Shown: positions 38,479 to 47,953 of the stretch, piece by piece
Position numbering within the stretch: position 1 is the first letter of the stretch
Layout: the number at the start of each line of letters is the position of its first letter
NCBI GenBank assembly: GCA_947650285.1
Contig: CANTFL010000978.1
Location: forward strand, 1 to 64,000
DNA from: Hyaloperonospora brassicae
Taxonomy: Eukaryota; Oomycota; Peronosporomycetes; Peronosporales; Peronosporaceae
Length of the DNA: 64,000 nt
Reading direction: 5' to 3'
The notes under the pieces: generated by a model
Told to the model about the DNA's origin: nothing
The model's input: the letters and a program-made list of their open reading frames with translations, nothing else
Database searches by the model: none
Program-made: the position numbers and the translations under genes

Positions 38479-38522
38479 TGTTGTTGTAGAGAAAAAGAGA
38501 GAGAGTGTTGTTGTTGTTGTTG
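38434..38522 (+). repeat. Compound AGT and GTT microsatellite
   Basis: Fifteen AGT units fill 38434-38478. A short GTT run, a GA-rich spacer and a second GTT run (about 38506-38522) follow. It should be length-variable between isolates. The Ser- and Thr-rich open frames over it are repeat artefacts. Confidence 0.95.
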
Positions 38523-39612
38523 TGCTTGCCGCAGTGATGACAGTACTGATTGTAGTAATATAAATGTGATAGGCCAAGTCCTTGGTTTGTCGATTTATGC
38601 TCTGATTACCCAACGACTTAGTGTATTACATATTGCGTTAGAAGCCGAAATTATTCAGTCACGTCTTTACCATATGCTCAAACAACAAATTTAAGTCTTT
38701 GTTGAAAGCATAGCGGAATTTAGTAAGCGACTGTCGGACATCTAACTCCATCATGTGCATCATGTGAGGTTTCGCAGGTCGTGTTCTAAACACGATCGCG
38801 GATTGTGCACCTGCAGACAAGATTGAGATTCAGTGCCAATCTGGACAACGAACTTACATTATAATCGAAAGGCTCGACATTCACGACGCAATGGACTACT
38901 CCCGGGCCAAGAGGTATCGCTGTGATGGCCACGTAGTGTAGCAACAGATCGAAATTGATGCACAAGTGTGAGGCCTATCTTCTCTTGCTCAACATGCGGC
39001 TATTTACTTATAGCTTCGGTATCTTGGTACCATCATGTTTTTTATCCTCAACGACTTAGCAGTCGAGGCCTTTGATAAAGTATTCATTCTTTGAAACAGT
39101 GCTAACAAGGTTTTGGTGTACTGATTCGAAGTCCAAGGAAACGCGACGGCTCGTAAACGATCGAGCATCGTCTGCAGCCGGTCATAAATTATTGGTTAGT
39201 TAGTGTATTGTTTAGTGGATCGTGAGACACCGTTCGCGCTCGACATGCGTTAACGTAGGAGAAATAAACGTTGTCAAAATCAATGCAACTGCATTTGGCA
39301 ATCGGTGTATCAGGAGGCTGTTATGCTTCATATCCGCGAACGCTAGCAAGCATATAAGCGTCTCACACACAGATGCCTGATTTATGTATCGTCGCACTTA
39401 TTTGTGCAAAAGAAAGCACTGTGCAATCTTGGCCAGTGTTTAACAAGCTAGCTGCGTGCCGTAAGACGCACAAGACATCACACGACACGCTGTATCAAAC
39501 GTACTTATCAACAACGCTTCCATACCAGCAGAAATAACATGATGTAGCGATTCATCACGCCCATTGAATGAATACATACGTACAGGGCATCTTTTACGAA
39601 ATATACCAGCTA

Positions 39613-40140
39613 TCAATATGCACAGATGCTAGTGATTCGTTTAATGGCAATCCTATAGGTATTGTCAGTCATTAGTAGCGCTCGATGAGCGCAGCCGCTG
39701 ATGTCCCGGTCAGCGCTGGTTGGCTTGGGTATCATCTTCGTCGCTTGTATGCCCTGAAGAAATGATTTACTAAGCTCATAAGCAAGTGCGTCTGACCGAG
39801 GACGTGTGCCAACGATGCTATGTAAGTCAGACGGCCCTTTCTTATAGGCAGCTTTTCCAGCAGCATTGAGACAACTTCTACGACACATTCGCTTCTTTGA
39901 AATGCAGCATGGAAGATCTGCTGCGCTCACGCGTGCCCGATTTATAGGAATCGATGCTTTAGGCGCCTGGCTGCAGTAGTTGCCAATGTCCATACGACGA
40001 GCGCTCTTACGCCGGCGACCGCATCGACAACGCCTTGAGCACCTAATCAATGTCAAGATCGCGGTATTGAGTAAATACATCGATGTCGTTTGCGCAATTA
40101 CATGTATCGTAAGATCATTTTCTTTAGAGACAAGAAACAA
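39613..40140 (-). CDS. Unrecognised open frame, 175 codons
   Basis: This is an uninterrupted frame from ATG at 40140 in a GC-richer patch just downstream of the effector gene. The protein has Cys-rich basic clusters (RCSRRCRCGRRRKSARR, CCISKKRMCRRSC) and no signal peptide or membrane segment. I do not recognise a family. The length is above the local background but not beyond what chance allows, and no promoter was recognised. It may be a transposon fragment or noise. Confidence 0.2.
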   Translation of the reverse strand: MFLVSKENDLTIHVIAQTTSMYLLNTAILTLIRCSRRCRCGRRRKSARRMDIGNYCSQAPKASIPINRARVSAADLPCCISKKRMCRRSCLNAAGKAAYKKGPSDLHSIVGTRPRSDALAYELSKSFLQGIQATKMIPKPTSADRDISGCAHRALLMTDNTYRIAIKRITSICAY

Positions 40141-40802
40141 TAGTGTCGGGGGAATATTTATTATATCAACACGAAATAAATGCTAGCGACATTTCATCGC
40201 GTCACGAGTGGTACGTGCAATGGATTTTCAGGCGCTGTGAACAGAGAGATATGCGACAGCTTGCAAAGAAGGCTTTTGTCTTGTGTGTACCAAACGCCGT
40301 GATGCAGCCTCATGTGTGACTGCAGTTGACTGTAATGGAGAGAGCAGCAAGTCAAAAATGGACGCAGCGGACGATGAAGTGACTATTTGCAGTGGAAACA
40401 TATATGTGTGGTGTGCAGTGCCTCCAGGTCATCAGAATCTCGAACAGCATTCTACAGCTTGATGCAGTTGCTCGACGCGACCTAGGTCCTCACCATATAT
40501 CCCGAGCGCAATGACGATTGAACAAAGAGAACCAAGCAGTGTGACTAAAAAGTTTATTCGATATCGCGAAGGAGGCATTCCGGTCCATGGCGCATATGCG
40601 TTGCACGGTTTGGCTGGATATGCATCGACTAGCCGACTGTGGTCAGGTTGGAAGACCGTGGCACCATACGCGTCATCGTACGTTGCTACGCGAGTGCGAC
40701 AATTGCTGAAGTCGGGTGAACCTTCTGTAAATGCGCTTGTGCAAGACGCCGATGTCACACGTAGACCGGAAAGAAACGCGTGTTACGAGACGCGAATCGT
40801 AA

Positions 40803-42187
40803 CTAAGCATTCGGCAGTGCTTGCGGACGATCGGCCATAGCCGTCGACCAGGGTGTGTCTTGCGCACGAAGCTTTGACAGGATCTGGGACGTGAGACCCA
40901 ATTCTGAATCAGTAGGCTCATGCAAAGCCAGCAAAGACTTTACGAGTTCTTTCGATCCTGCGTCCACGTCCTGATGGCCTTGTAGGAACATGAGATACGC
41001 CCGCAAGTTCGCCCTTGGAACTTTGGTGAGCGTCCAATCAACATCCCCTATCGCGAAAGTATGATGCACTCGGTACAGAGCCACATACTTCAAGACCTGT
41101 TCGAGTCTCTTGCAGTTGACGAACTCCTGCAGTGGGGCCATCTCGGCGCGGTAGTCAAATAGGCTTACCTGTTCCCAAGGCATCCTTCTAGCCGCGTGCA
41201 CAGGATTCAAACCACCATCTGCCCACGCCTGCAACATCTTCTCAGCCACGACTGGGTGGTTGCTCAGCAATTGCAAAGTTGTCTCTTGTACGAAAGTCGG
41301 TTTCGCTTTTATCCTGCGAAGCTCTTCCAAAAACGCCCACACGTTTTCTGATTTGCCTTCCTTCATCAGAATGTTGACGAAAAATGATATGGGATCGAAG
41401 TTCTCATACACGAACGGACGACCTTTTGCCTTAGCCATCTCGTAAGCCGCTCCTCTTTGTTTAGCGACGATGACCTTCACATAATTGAGCCACTGCTTGA
41501 GGTCATCATAGATCTTTTGATACTGAGCCGGATCTTCAAAGCCGACCTTAATAAGATCATCAGAGATAGGCAGCAAACGGAAGAATTCTTCAGAGCTCAC
41601 GCGAGCATCCAGACATGCACCACTTATCAATTGTCCGGCATGGTCTTTTCTCACGGCTAGCGCTCTCAGCATGCTGTGGGCATCATCGACGTCACGGTAG
41701 CGAACCAAGGTCTCAATGTGCTCCTTTAACTCGCCGATGCTATAACTTGGATCGTCCTCGCCAGCTTTGGAAATGTGGGTAGGATGGCGCTCCACAAGCT
41801 GTTGAAGGTATGACATCGGTGTTTTGAGATCCTCAGGAAGCGCCTCGAAGTCGATCTGAGCGCCCACCGGATGGGTGGCGCGTCCGGAGGTGAAGATCTT
41901 TCGCAATCTGCTCAGGATTGACTTGATATTGGCGAATTCGGACAGCGTCGACGAGCTAATCCTCTCTCCTCGTTGTTCGGGTGGACGTGGTCGTCGCTCG
42001 ATCCAGCCGAGTTGCGTGGTCCCAAGATTCTTGGCATGTCAGACTCGTCGAACTTCGGATGCGGGGCATGAGCGGACTTGTAGAGAGCGTCATCTTGGGT
42101 GTGATTACCGGCCGGTACTAGCGTTGGTTCTGTAGCGGTCCATTGCAAGGCGACAAGGGACATGAATAGTGGAAGAAGCTTGCACAT
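40803..42187 (-). pseudogene. RXLR-dEER type secreted effector, frameshifted at EER
   Basis: The start at 42187 gives a signal peptide with a hydrophobic core at residues 4-16, cleaved probably near residue 18. A polar spacer follows, then RILG at residues 53-56 in place of RXLR, and NNEER ending at residue 75. The next base step breaks the frame: in GAGGAGAGAGG (41971-41961) the upstream frame runs to a TGA at 41912, while a frame 2 bp over runs open from this point to TAG at 40803, about 390 codons. An extra AG in the run would explain it. The C-terminal part is helical, with YDDLKQWLNYVKVI and SENVWAFLEELRRI, which look like W/Y-type effector repeats. Such proteins are secreted, enter plant cells and interfere with host defence; the target here is unknown. 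The long clean frame after the break shows the damage is recent, or a sequencing error. I did not reconstruct the joined protein. Confidence 0.85.
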
Positions 42188-42518
42188 CGTGTCGATGGAG
42201 CACTTTGGGGAATGAAAAACCGCATCGCAAACATCGTGGCCGCACGCTCAGGACCACCCGATTCTTGCTCGGCGTTTGACCAATGCAGCTGGCTTCCAGA
42301 TCTGGTCGCCGTGTCAGCACCCACTGGACACGGGGTTGAATTTCGTCTAATAAGCGGCCAGCTTGTGTAAGACACGCCACAGAGAATGTCCTCTCGATAT
42401 CAATATCGGGAATGCCTAATTGATTTATGGGGTTGACACCTGTCAGCCACCGGACAAGGACCTTTCAGTTTAGAGTAGGAATGTTTAAGATAGAGTGTGT
42501 AATAAAAGAGATTTGTGA
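42188..42518. other. Effector upstream region
   Basis: 331 bp between the effector start and the foldback element. It holds the initiator at 42201-42219 and a near-palindrome TGACACCTGTCA at about 42434-42445. No other gene is supported; minus-strand frames here are shadows. Confidence 0.5.
42201..42219 (-). promoter_or_regulatory. Oomycete-like initiator of the effector gene
   Basis: On the minus strand, TTTTTCATTCCCCAAAGTG resembles the oomycete core promoter, an initiator TCATTCC followed by a CA-A/T-rich flanking element. The A of TCA is at 42213, giving a leader of about 26 nt before the ATG at 42187, in keeping with the short leaders of oomycete mRNAs. The flank reads CCAAAG rather than CAWTTT, so the match is partial. 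Confidence 0.5.
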
Positions 42519-42814
42519 ATACACACCCACTCTTTGAAACGTACAAACACCCCTAATATAGACGGCCCCTTCGTAAGTACCGTAACCTCCCTAACTAGGT
42601 ACTGCATTGCTTGACATACAGAATGCCATAAAAATGTTCTTTGCTACGTACACACCCCTCCGAGATACAGGCCTCTTTTGTTTCAGCACACAGCCTGTCG
42701 CATGACTTCCGCTCTCATGATTCGGTACACCCCCTATAAGTACTCCTAATACTATCACATCCCTATTTAAACTGTAAATTTAACTTTTTTGATCAAGTAT
42801 CGAGCATACCTCAA
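42519..42814 (+). repeat. Left arm of foldback element
   Basis: Reverse complement of 42991-43286 with a few substitutions and small indels. The outer 18 bp are the most diverged part. Confidence 0.85.
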
Positions 42815-42990
42815 AATCCCGTCTACTTTTCACCTGATCAAAGAATGCAGTGCTGTTGGGTAATATAGATAGCGATACCTTTGTTTCTTTTGCATTCATT
42901 TAAGCAATATGGCAAATGATTAAATTAGGAAAGTTGTTGACTGGGTGTGTATATGTCCCCCAAAACATGACAATAAATATGCAGTGCTAG

Positions 42991-43286
42991 TTTGAGGTAT
43001 GCTCGATACTTGATGAAAAAAGTTAAATTTACAGTTTAAATAGGGATGTGATAGTATTAGGAGTACTTATAGGGGGTGTACCGAATCATGAGAGCGGAAG
43101 TCATGCGACAGGCTGTGTGCTGAAACAAAAGAGGCCTGTATCTCGGAGGGGTGTGTACGTAGCAAAGAACATTTTTATGGCATTCTGTATGTCAAGCAAT
43201 GCCGTACCTAGTTAGGGAGGTTACGGTACTTAAGAAGGGGCCTCTGTATTAGGGGTGTTTGTACGTTTCGAATAATGGTTGTGTAT
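42991..43286 (-). repeat. Right arm of foldback element
   Basis: It begins TTTGAGGTATGCTCGATACT, the exact complement of the inner end of the left arm, and ends near GTGTAT. Confidence 0.85.
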
Positions 43287-43289
43287 ACC

Positions 43290-46200
43290 CATAAGTCTCC
43301 TTGTTAAGGCTAAATACGGTAAAGTTCCCCATTGATCCTTGTAGCACTCCCTGCATTCCCAAGGCCTGCGCCCGACCGATAAAAGTAAATGTATTAAAAA
43401 TGTATAATATGGGCACTAGGTTCCAGCGTATTCATTGAATCACAAGTCTCTACAACAAGACCTTAGCGGTTCTGCGAGTTCGTGTGGCTCTCTGTGTCTA
43501 AACTATATTAGTTTCGTAAGGCCTATTTAAATCGAAGTCGTTGATTAAGTTTCGTAGAACGAAGGGGCTACGAAGTTATTCGGTCTTTTTTTCGTATATC
43601 AAGGTAGCCATACTATCCCTCCATCTCACACTGGTCTTAATACTACGTTTTGGATACCGCTAGCCTCAAGATCTAGTCTTTGCAATACAATTTGTTGAAC
43701 GCCAGCTCCTAAATCTAATATTTGCACTGTTCATATCATTTACTAGGTCCTAGATCTGGTCTCCTAATTTACTCTGTGTCATCGAAACCGATCAGGTATG
43801 GCCTACAAAATCTATAATTCTTTCAGCGTATTCGCTGAATATCGTAAATAAAGCTAGGTGGATTGAACGCATTAGCCGATAACAGACGCAAGTCATCATC
43901 AGGAGGTTGCAAAGCAAATTCATGAAGATGTCTATACGCGCACACTGCTGGCGGGCGTCAATTATAACTTGAATTAATTGAGCGCAACATACAATCTCCG
44001 ACCATCCCATGACAGTAGGAATCATCCTCGGGACAGACTACCATCAAATTACCATTAGTAGTCTCCAGACGAACTCACTTAGAGTTTGCGGTAGATGCAC
44101 ATGGTCATAAGACGAAATGGATTACAGTAATGGTGCTCAATATGTTTTAGGTGTATTACATCCTAATTGATTAAGCGAGTTTAAGCTGGAAATATGTGCA
44201 ACAAGAGCACCGTATTATATAGCACTTAAAATTGGCTAAATTCGGACATGTCATCCGCGTTTGAGCTACACGAGAATGGAGAGGGGCTCACAAAGGAAAG
44301 TACGAGGTTGGCCCTGATCATTATAGCTTGGTCTTTTCAGCACAATGTAATTAAGTACCACGCATTTAGCAATGAGTCACATGCAACTTCCAAACCATAA
44401 GCATACACTAGCGTTGCAGCTCTGGCTTTAGGATCGATCGATATGTTGCGAGTGCAATACCGTATTGCCTAACAGACAGTCGGCTCCGCCTTCTTTCGTT
44501 TCTGCACTTAATCTGTGTCTCCGAAGTCTCAAGAACCTGATACGTAATTGTTTATCTCAAAGACTGAATATCGTTTGATATATCACCAAAATTAAGCCAT
44601 ACCTATCAGCCGATCAAGCCCAATTTTTGCCGCCAATATGGAAATAGTCGTGCGTGTGTGATTTAAGATGGTCATGACGTTGAGCAATACAGCACTGTCA
44701 CTAGATTAACGCACTATGTACATAATAAAGAGTCTGCGAAAGCTAATATTGAATGTATCAGTCTGTTTCGGATGATCTCGGCGCTACTTCTTTCCATTTC
44801 CATGAGGTTCAGCCATATTCGACAGGACCAGGGATAACATAAATGGATAATACGACACATACAGACAAAAAATGAGCATGATTAGAGGCCGGTCGATACC
44901 TAAACAAAGCTACACGAACGATAGCCAATGTATGAGGACAGATGACACGGCAAAACATAGAGCGTTATACCATTCGAGAAGGCTAGACTGATCGGAGAAA
45001 CAGAGTATCTATATCATGTGCAATGCAACGAGTGTGGACTGCTGTGTTGATACACAATATGTTATGGATATATATGGTCATATGGTACCGTATCGAAGGT
45101 ACCTATACGAATATGGAATGGTCCTGTAATCATAGCAACACCAAATGAATCATTTTACCAGTATTTGTGAATAGGACGGATATAGAATTGGTCAACTTCT
45201 TTGTGATAGCGTTTCGACAAATTATTTCCGAACAGGTTAAAATAGTTCTTAGCGTACTACAAATTCTGAGTGAGAGGCGGACTGTGTTGCATACTCTTAT
45301 ACATTTCGACAAAGCTGTTAAATATCGAATAAAGCTATAAAACAGATTACTTTTTATCAAAGTCACACACCAATGCGAATCATCTTCGCAATAATGGTAC
45401 ACTTTAATGCCATCTTAAGGTAAGTAAACTTGCAATTTCCTGAAAATAATCTGTCATTTCGTTGTACAGGTGTCTGGCGTGGTGCTTGTCCATTTGCAAG
45501 GTCTATCCATTAATTTTGATTTTTTCTACTTCTTCGGCTAATCTGCTTCAAGACGTTTTAGGGATTAACTATTATCTATTCTGGGGTCTCGGGACGTTTT
45601 CCACATGTCAATATCACGCCATCTCTGCAATTCTGCTCATGCACTTCGCCCAATGCATCCCGCTGATTTCTCAAATTGTAACCAAGAAGGATAGTACAAT
45701 TATGTGCGCGTAAAGCCGTTCGACGGCGTATGCCATATAGAAGATGGAATCATATATGAAGCGTCTGTTGTACCGGCAAAGTCTCGCGCTTATAAATTTA
45801 TAGCCAATCGAAAAAATGTTTCAAAATTTTATAAGAAATGCGTCGGGTAAGAAGCGCGAGCTGACGTCGCACTCATTCAGGCTCGTGAATTTAAACAGAT
45901 ACTGGCGATTATTAGTTGATTATGCATTAGATTTTCGACCGAGGATCTTGAGAAATTTCAAAATACAACGATGGGTTTTGAACATATTTTATCACCACAT
46001 GCAATTTTTTACAAGATCAAGCGCGTGTTAAATAATCGGGATACGCATTATGATAAAATTGTATTTGAACCGTTGTTTTCGATAAAATTGTCCGTTAAGC
46101 CTTCCATGTTCACAGCTGCTCATCTTCAGCACATGCAGCATACTTAATGATGGCATATCTAATGTTGACCAAGTTGTGCTTATATGATGATCTACAGCAT

Positions 46201-46660
46201 GTATTTCCCCCCACAACTTGCTATTTATATTGCAACACTTAAGTAATCTAGATATCAAGGGACTCAGGTAAAGGCGGATCTCTACTACGTACAGGTTATT
46301 AGATAGTATAGAAGACTGGCACGTAAAGAAAGTTTGTAGAGCTATTGTATCACTAGAACAAACATAAAGCCGCACGTTCACATTAGATGACTATCAATAA
46401 GCGAAAATCTGTATTTGTGTAATTATGTGCTGTGAATATCGAATTATAGCAGTCGAATTCGATATAAAGAGAACAAATCGTGCGACATTAGCTACTGTCC
46501 AGATTCGATGAGGGTAAAACCTTATAAATTTATGCATGATTTTATGCCTGACGATTAACTTAAAAACATTGCAGCGATTCACCATTCGACGGTATTTTAC
46601 GAATGGTACACATGCAAGCTGCGTATATGGAGGTATGGTATATATCGGCAGTACGTTACT
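43290..46660. other. Gene-free stretch
   Basis: No recognised gene. A motif CAGCGTATTC(A/G)(T/C)TGAAT occurs at about 43424 and again at about 43826; its meaning is unknown. Confidence 0.45.
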
Positions 46661-46664
46661 CAGC

Positions 46665-47853
46665 TTGTGCACCCGTCGGTGGGACGGGTTGCACTCCCCC
46701 AGGTGGACTCGTGTCAATGGAAAACCTGACTTTGGTTGAGATGGGGTCAAGGTTCGATCTCGGTGCGGAAATATTCACACCGCGATTGAGGTTGACGTGA
46801 TCTCGTATAACTTTCACGGGAGCACTTTTATACTTATAGGGTGGTCTATCTGAGTCACCCTTATCTGTATTCGATCTCCTTGTCCAAAATGTAGTCCTTA
46901 TTTCGCGAGCCTTCTGACCACTTGAGTCGTCTCGCGATATTGAGTCCTCAACCACAAATGGTTTCCTGCGTCAGATCGCAGTCGTGGAGGTTAATAGTCC
47001 TTGAATATACCTGTCCAAACAATCCAAGGATATCACTTATTCAGGTGTAACGTAGTCTGTTACGTCGGGTGTCCAAACAATCCAGGGATATCACTTGTGC
47101 AGGTGTAGCGTAGTCTGTTACGTCGGGTGGCCAAACAATCCAGGGATATCACTTGTGCAGGTGTAGCGTAGTCTGTTACGTCGGGTGAACAAACACTCCA
47201 GCCCGAAAGAGACGACGCGTGTCCTTCAAAGCAAATTGAACTGTGTTTAACGTTTACCAACCAAACCCAACAACCATATCCCTATCCCTATATCTTAGAC
47301 ATCGCATGCCACATGTCGTTCTCTCCAGAAGGTAGCGGCCTTCTACTACTTGCGTGGTACACACCTGACATACTTGTACGATCGCAGTCGCCTTTCTTGT
47401 CACCGATCGTGTGGTGTAAGCCACACTAGCTTGATCGCGATCACACACCTGATCACGATCTCGATCGCCTCCCTGATTGAGATCGCCTTGCTGACCGCGT
47501 GTCACATGGTGTGGCACACACTCTTCTGACCGTGATCGCTTGTCGTGGTCCACAACAGCCTGATCACGATCACATACCTGATCGCCTCTTTGGTAGCGGT
47601 TATGTCCTTAATAGACTGATCATTAACGTAATTGTCCCCTTGACAGAAACCCTATCAACATGACTCGTACCCTTCTCCCGTCATACTTTAATCTGATATT
47701 GAAGGTCCTATCCTGTCTGATCTGATATCCATTTCTGTCTAACTGCCCAGTGAACGCAATCCGACCCGTTGTGAGGCCGGCATTGACAACCGTCTGCCAA
47801 TTCGCATGTATTTCAGCGCGATCCCTTCTAGTATTTCAAATTTCACTTGTCGC
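46665..47853 (+). repeat. Left arm of ~1.2-kb inverted repeat (gypsy LTR plus leader)
   Basis: It matches the reverse complement of 55055-56240 at roughly 98 percent by eye over long runs. A 99-codon frame on its minus strand (47553-47254) is identical to the right-arm frame except for two residues. The part below about 47375 matches the LTR-like copies at 54.3 and 14.4 kb; the part from there to 47853 lies between LTR and gag and may be the leader. Orientation of the LTR is uncertain: position next to a plus-strand gag favours plus, while a TATA-like TATAAGTATAAAAG sits on the minus strand. Confidence 0.75.
47014..47187 (+). repeat. Three 58-bp tandem repeats in left arm
   Basis: The unit starts (T/G)CCAAACAATCCA and ends GTTACGTCGGGTG. 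There are three copies at 47014, 47072 and 47130, then a 14-bp partial copy. The first is the most diverged. Confidence 0.9.
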
Positions 47854-47953
47854 TTCACCACAGTCGTCCCCTGCGCTGTTATTCGAGATAGAGTGTCGAT
47901 CTGAATGCACAATTATTTTTTCACTTGATTAGTACCACTTGTTAACCCTCGCC

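Larger units (their letters stand above)
34661..39612. other. Gene-free stretch with microsatellites
   Basis: No recognised protein or RNA gene. It contains the GAC-rich tract at 37971 and the AGT/GTT tracts at 38434-38522. Confidence 0.5.
42519..43286. mobile_element. Foldback/MITE element with ~290-bp arms
   Basis: The left arm (42519-42814) and right arm (42991-43286) are reverse complements over nearly their whole length, around a 176-bp centre. Matching landmarks include GAAACGTACAAACACCCCTA, ATGATTCGGTACACCCCCTA and CGAGCATACCTCAAA. Mismatches are few (for example TATAGACGGCC against TACAGAGGCC). There is no coding frame inside, so it is non-autonomous. I found no clear target duplication, so the superfamily is unknown. 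It lies about 330 bp upstream of the effector start codon. Confidence 0.85.

Noticed and set aside
38404..38694. Ser- and Thr-rich frames at 38.4-38.7 kb
   Set aside because: They come from the AGT/GTT microsatellite.
40432..40840. Open frames on both strands overlapping the effector 3' end
   Set aside because: No recognisable domain; overlap in several frames suggests GC-richer composition and not genes.
42105..42380. Minus-strand frames overlapping the effector start
   Set aside because: They are out of frame with the effector, lack domains, and span its promoter.
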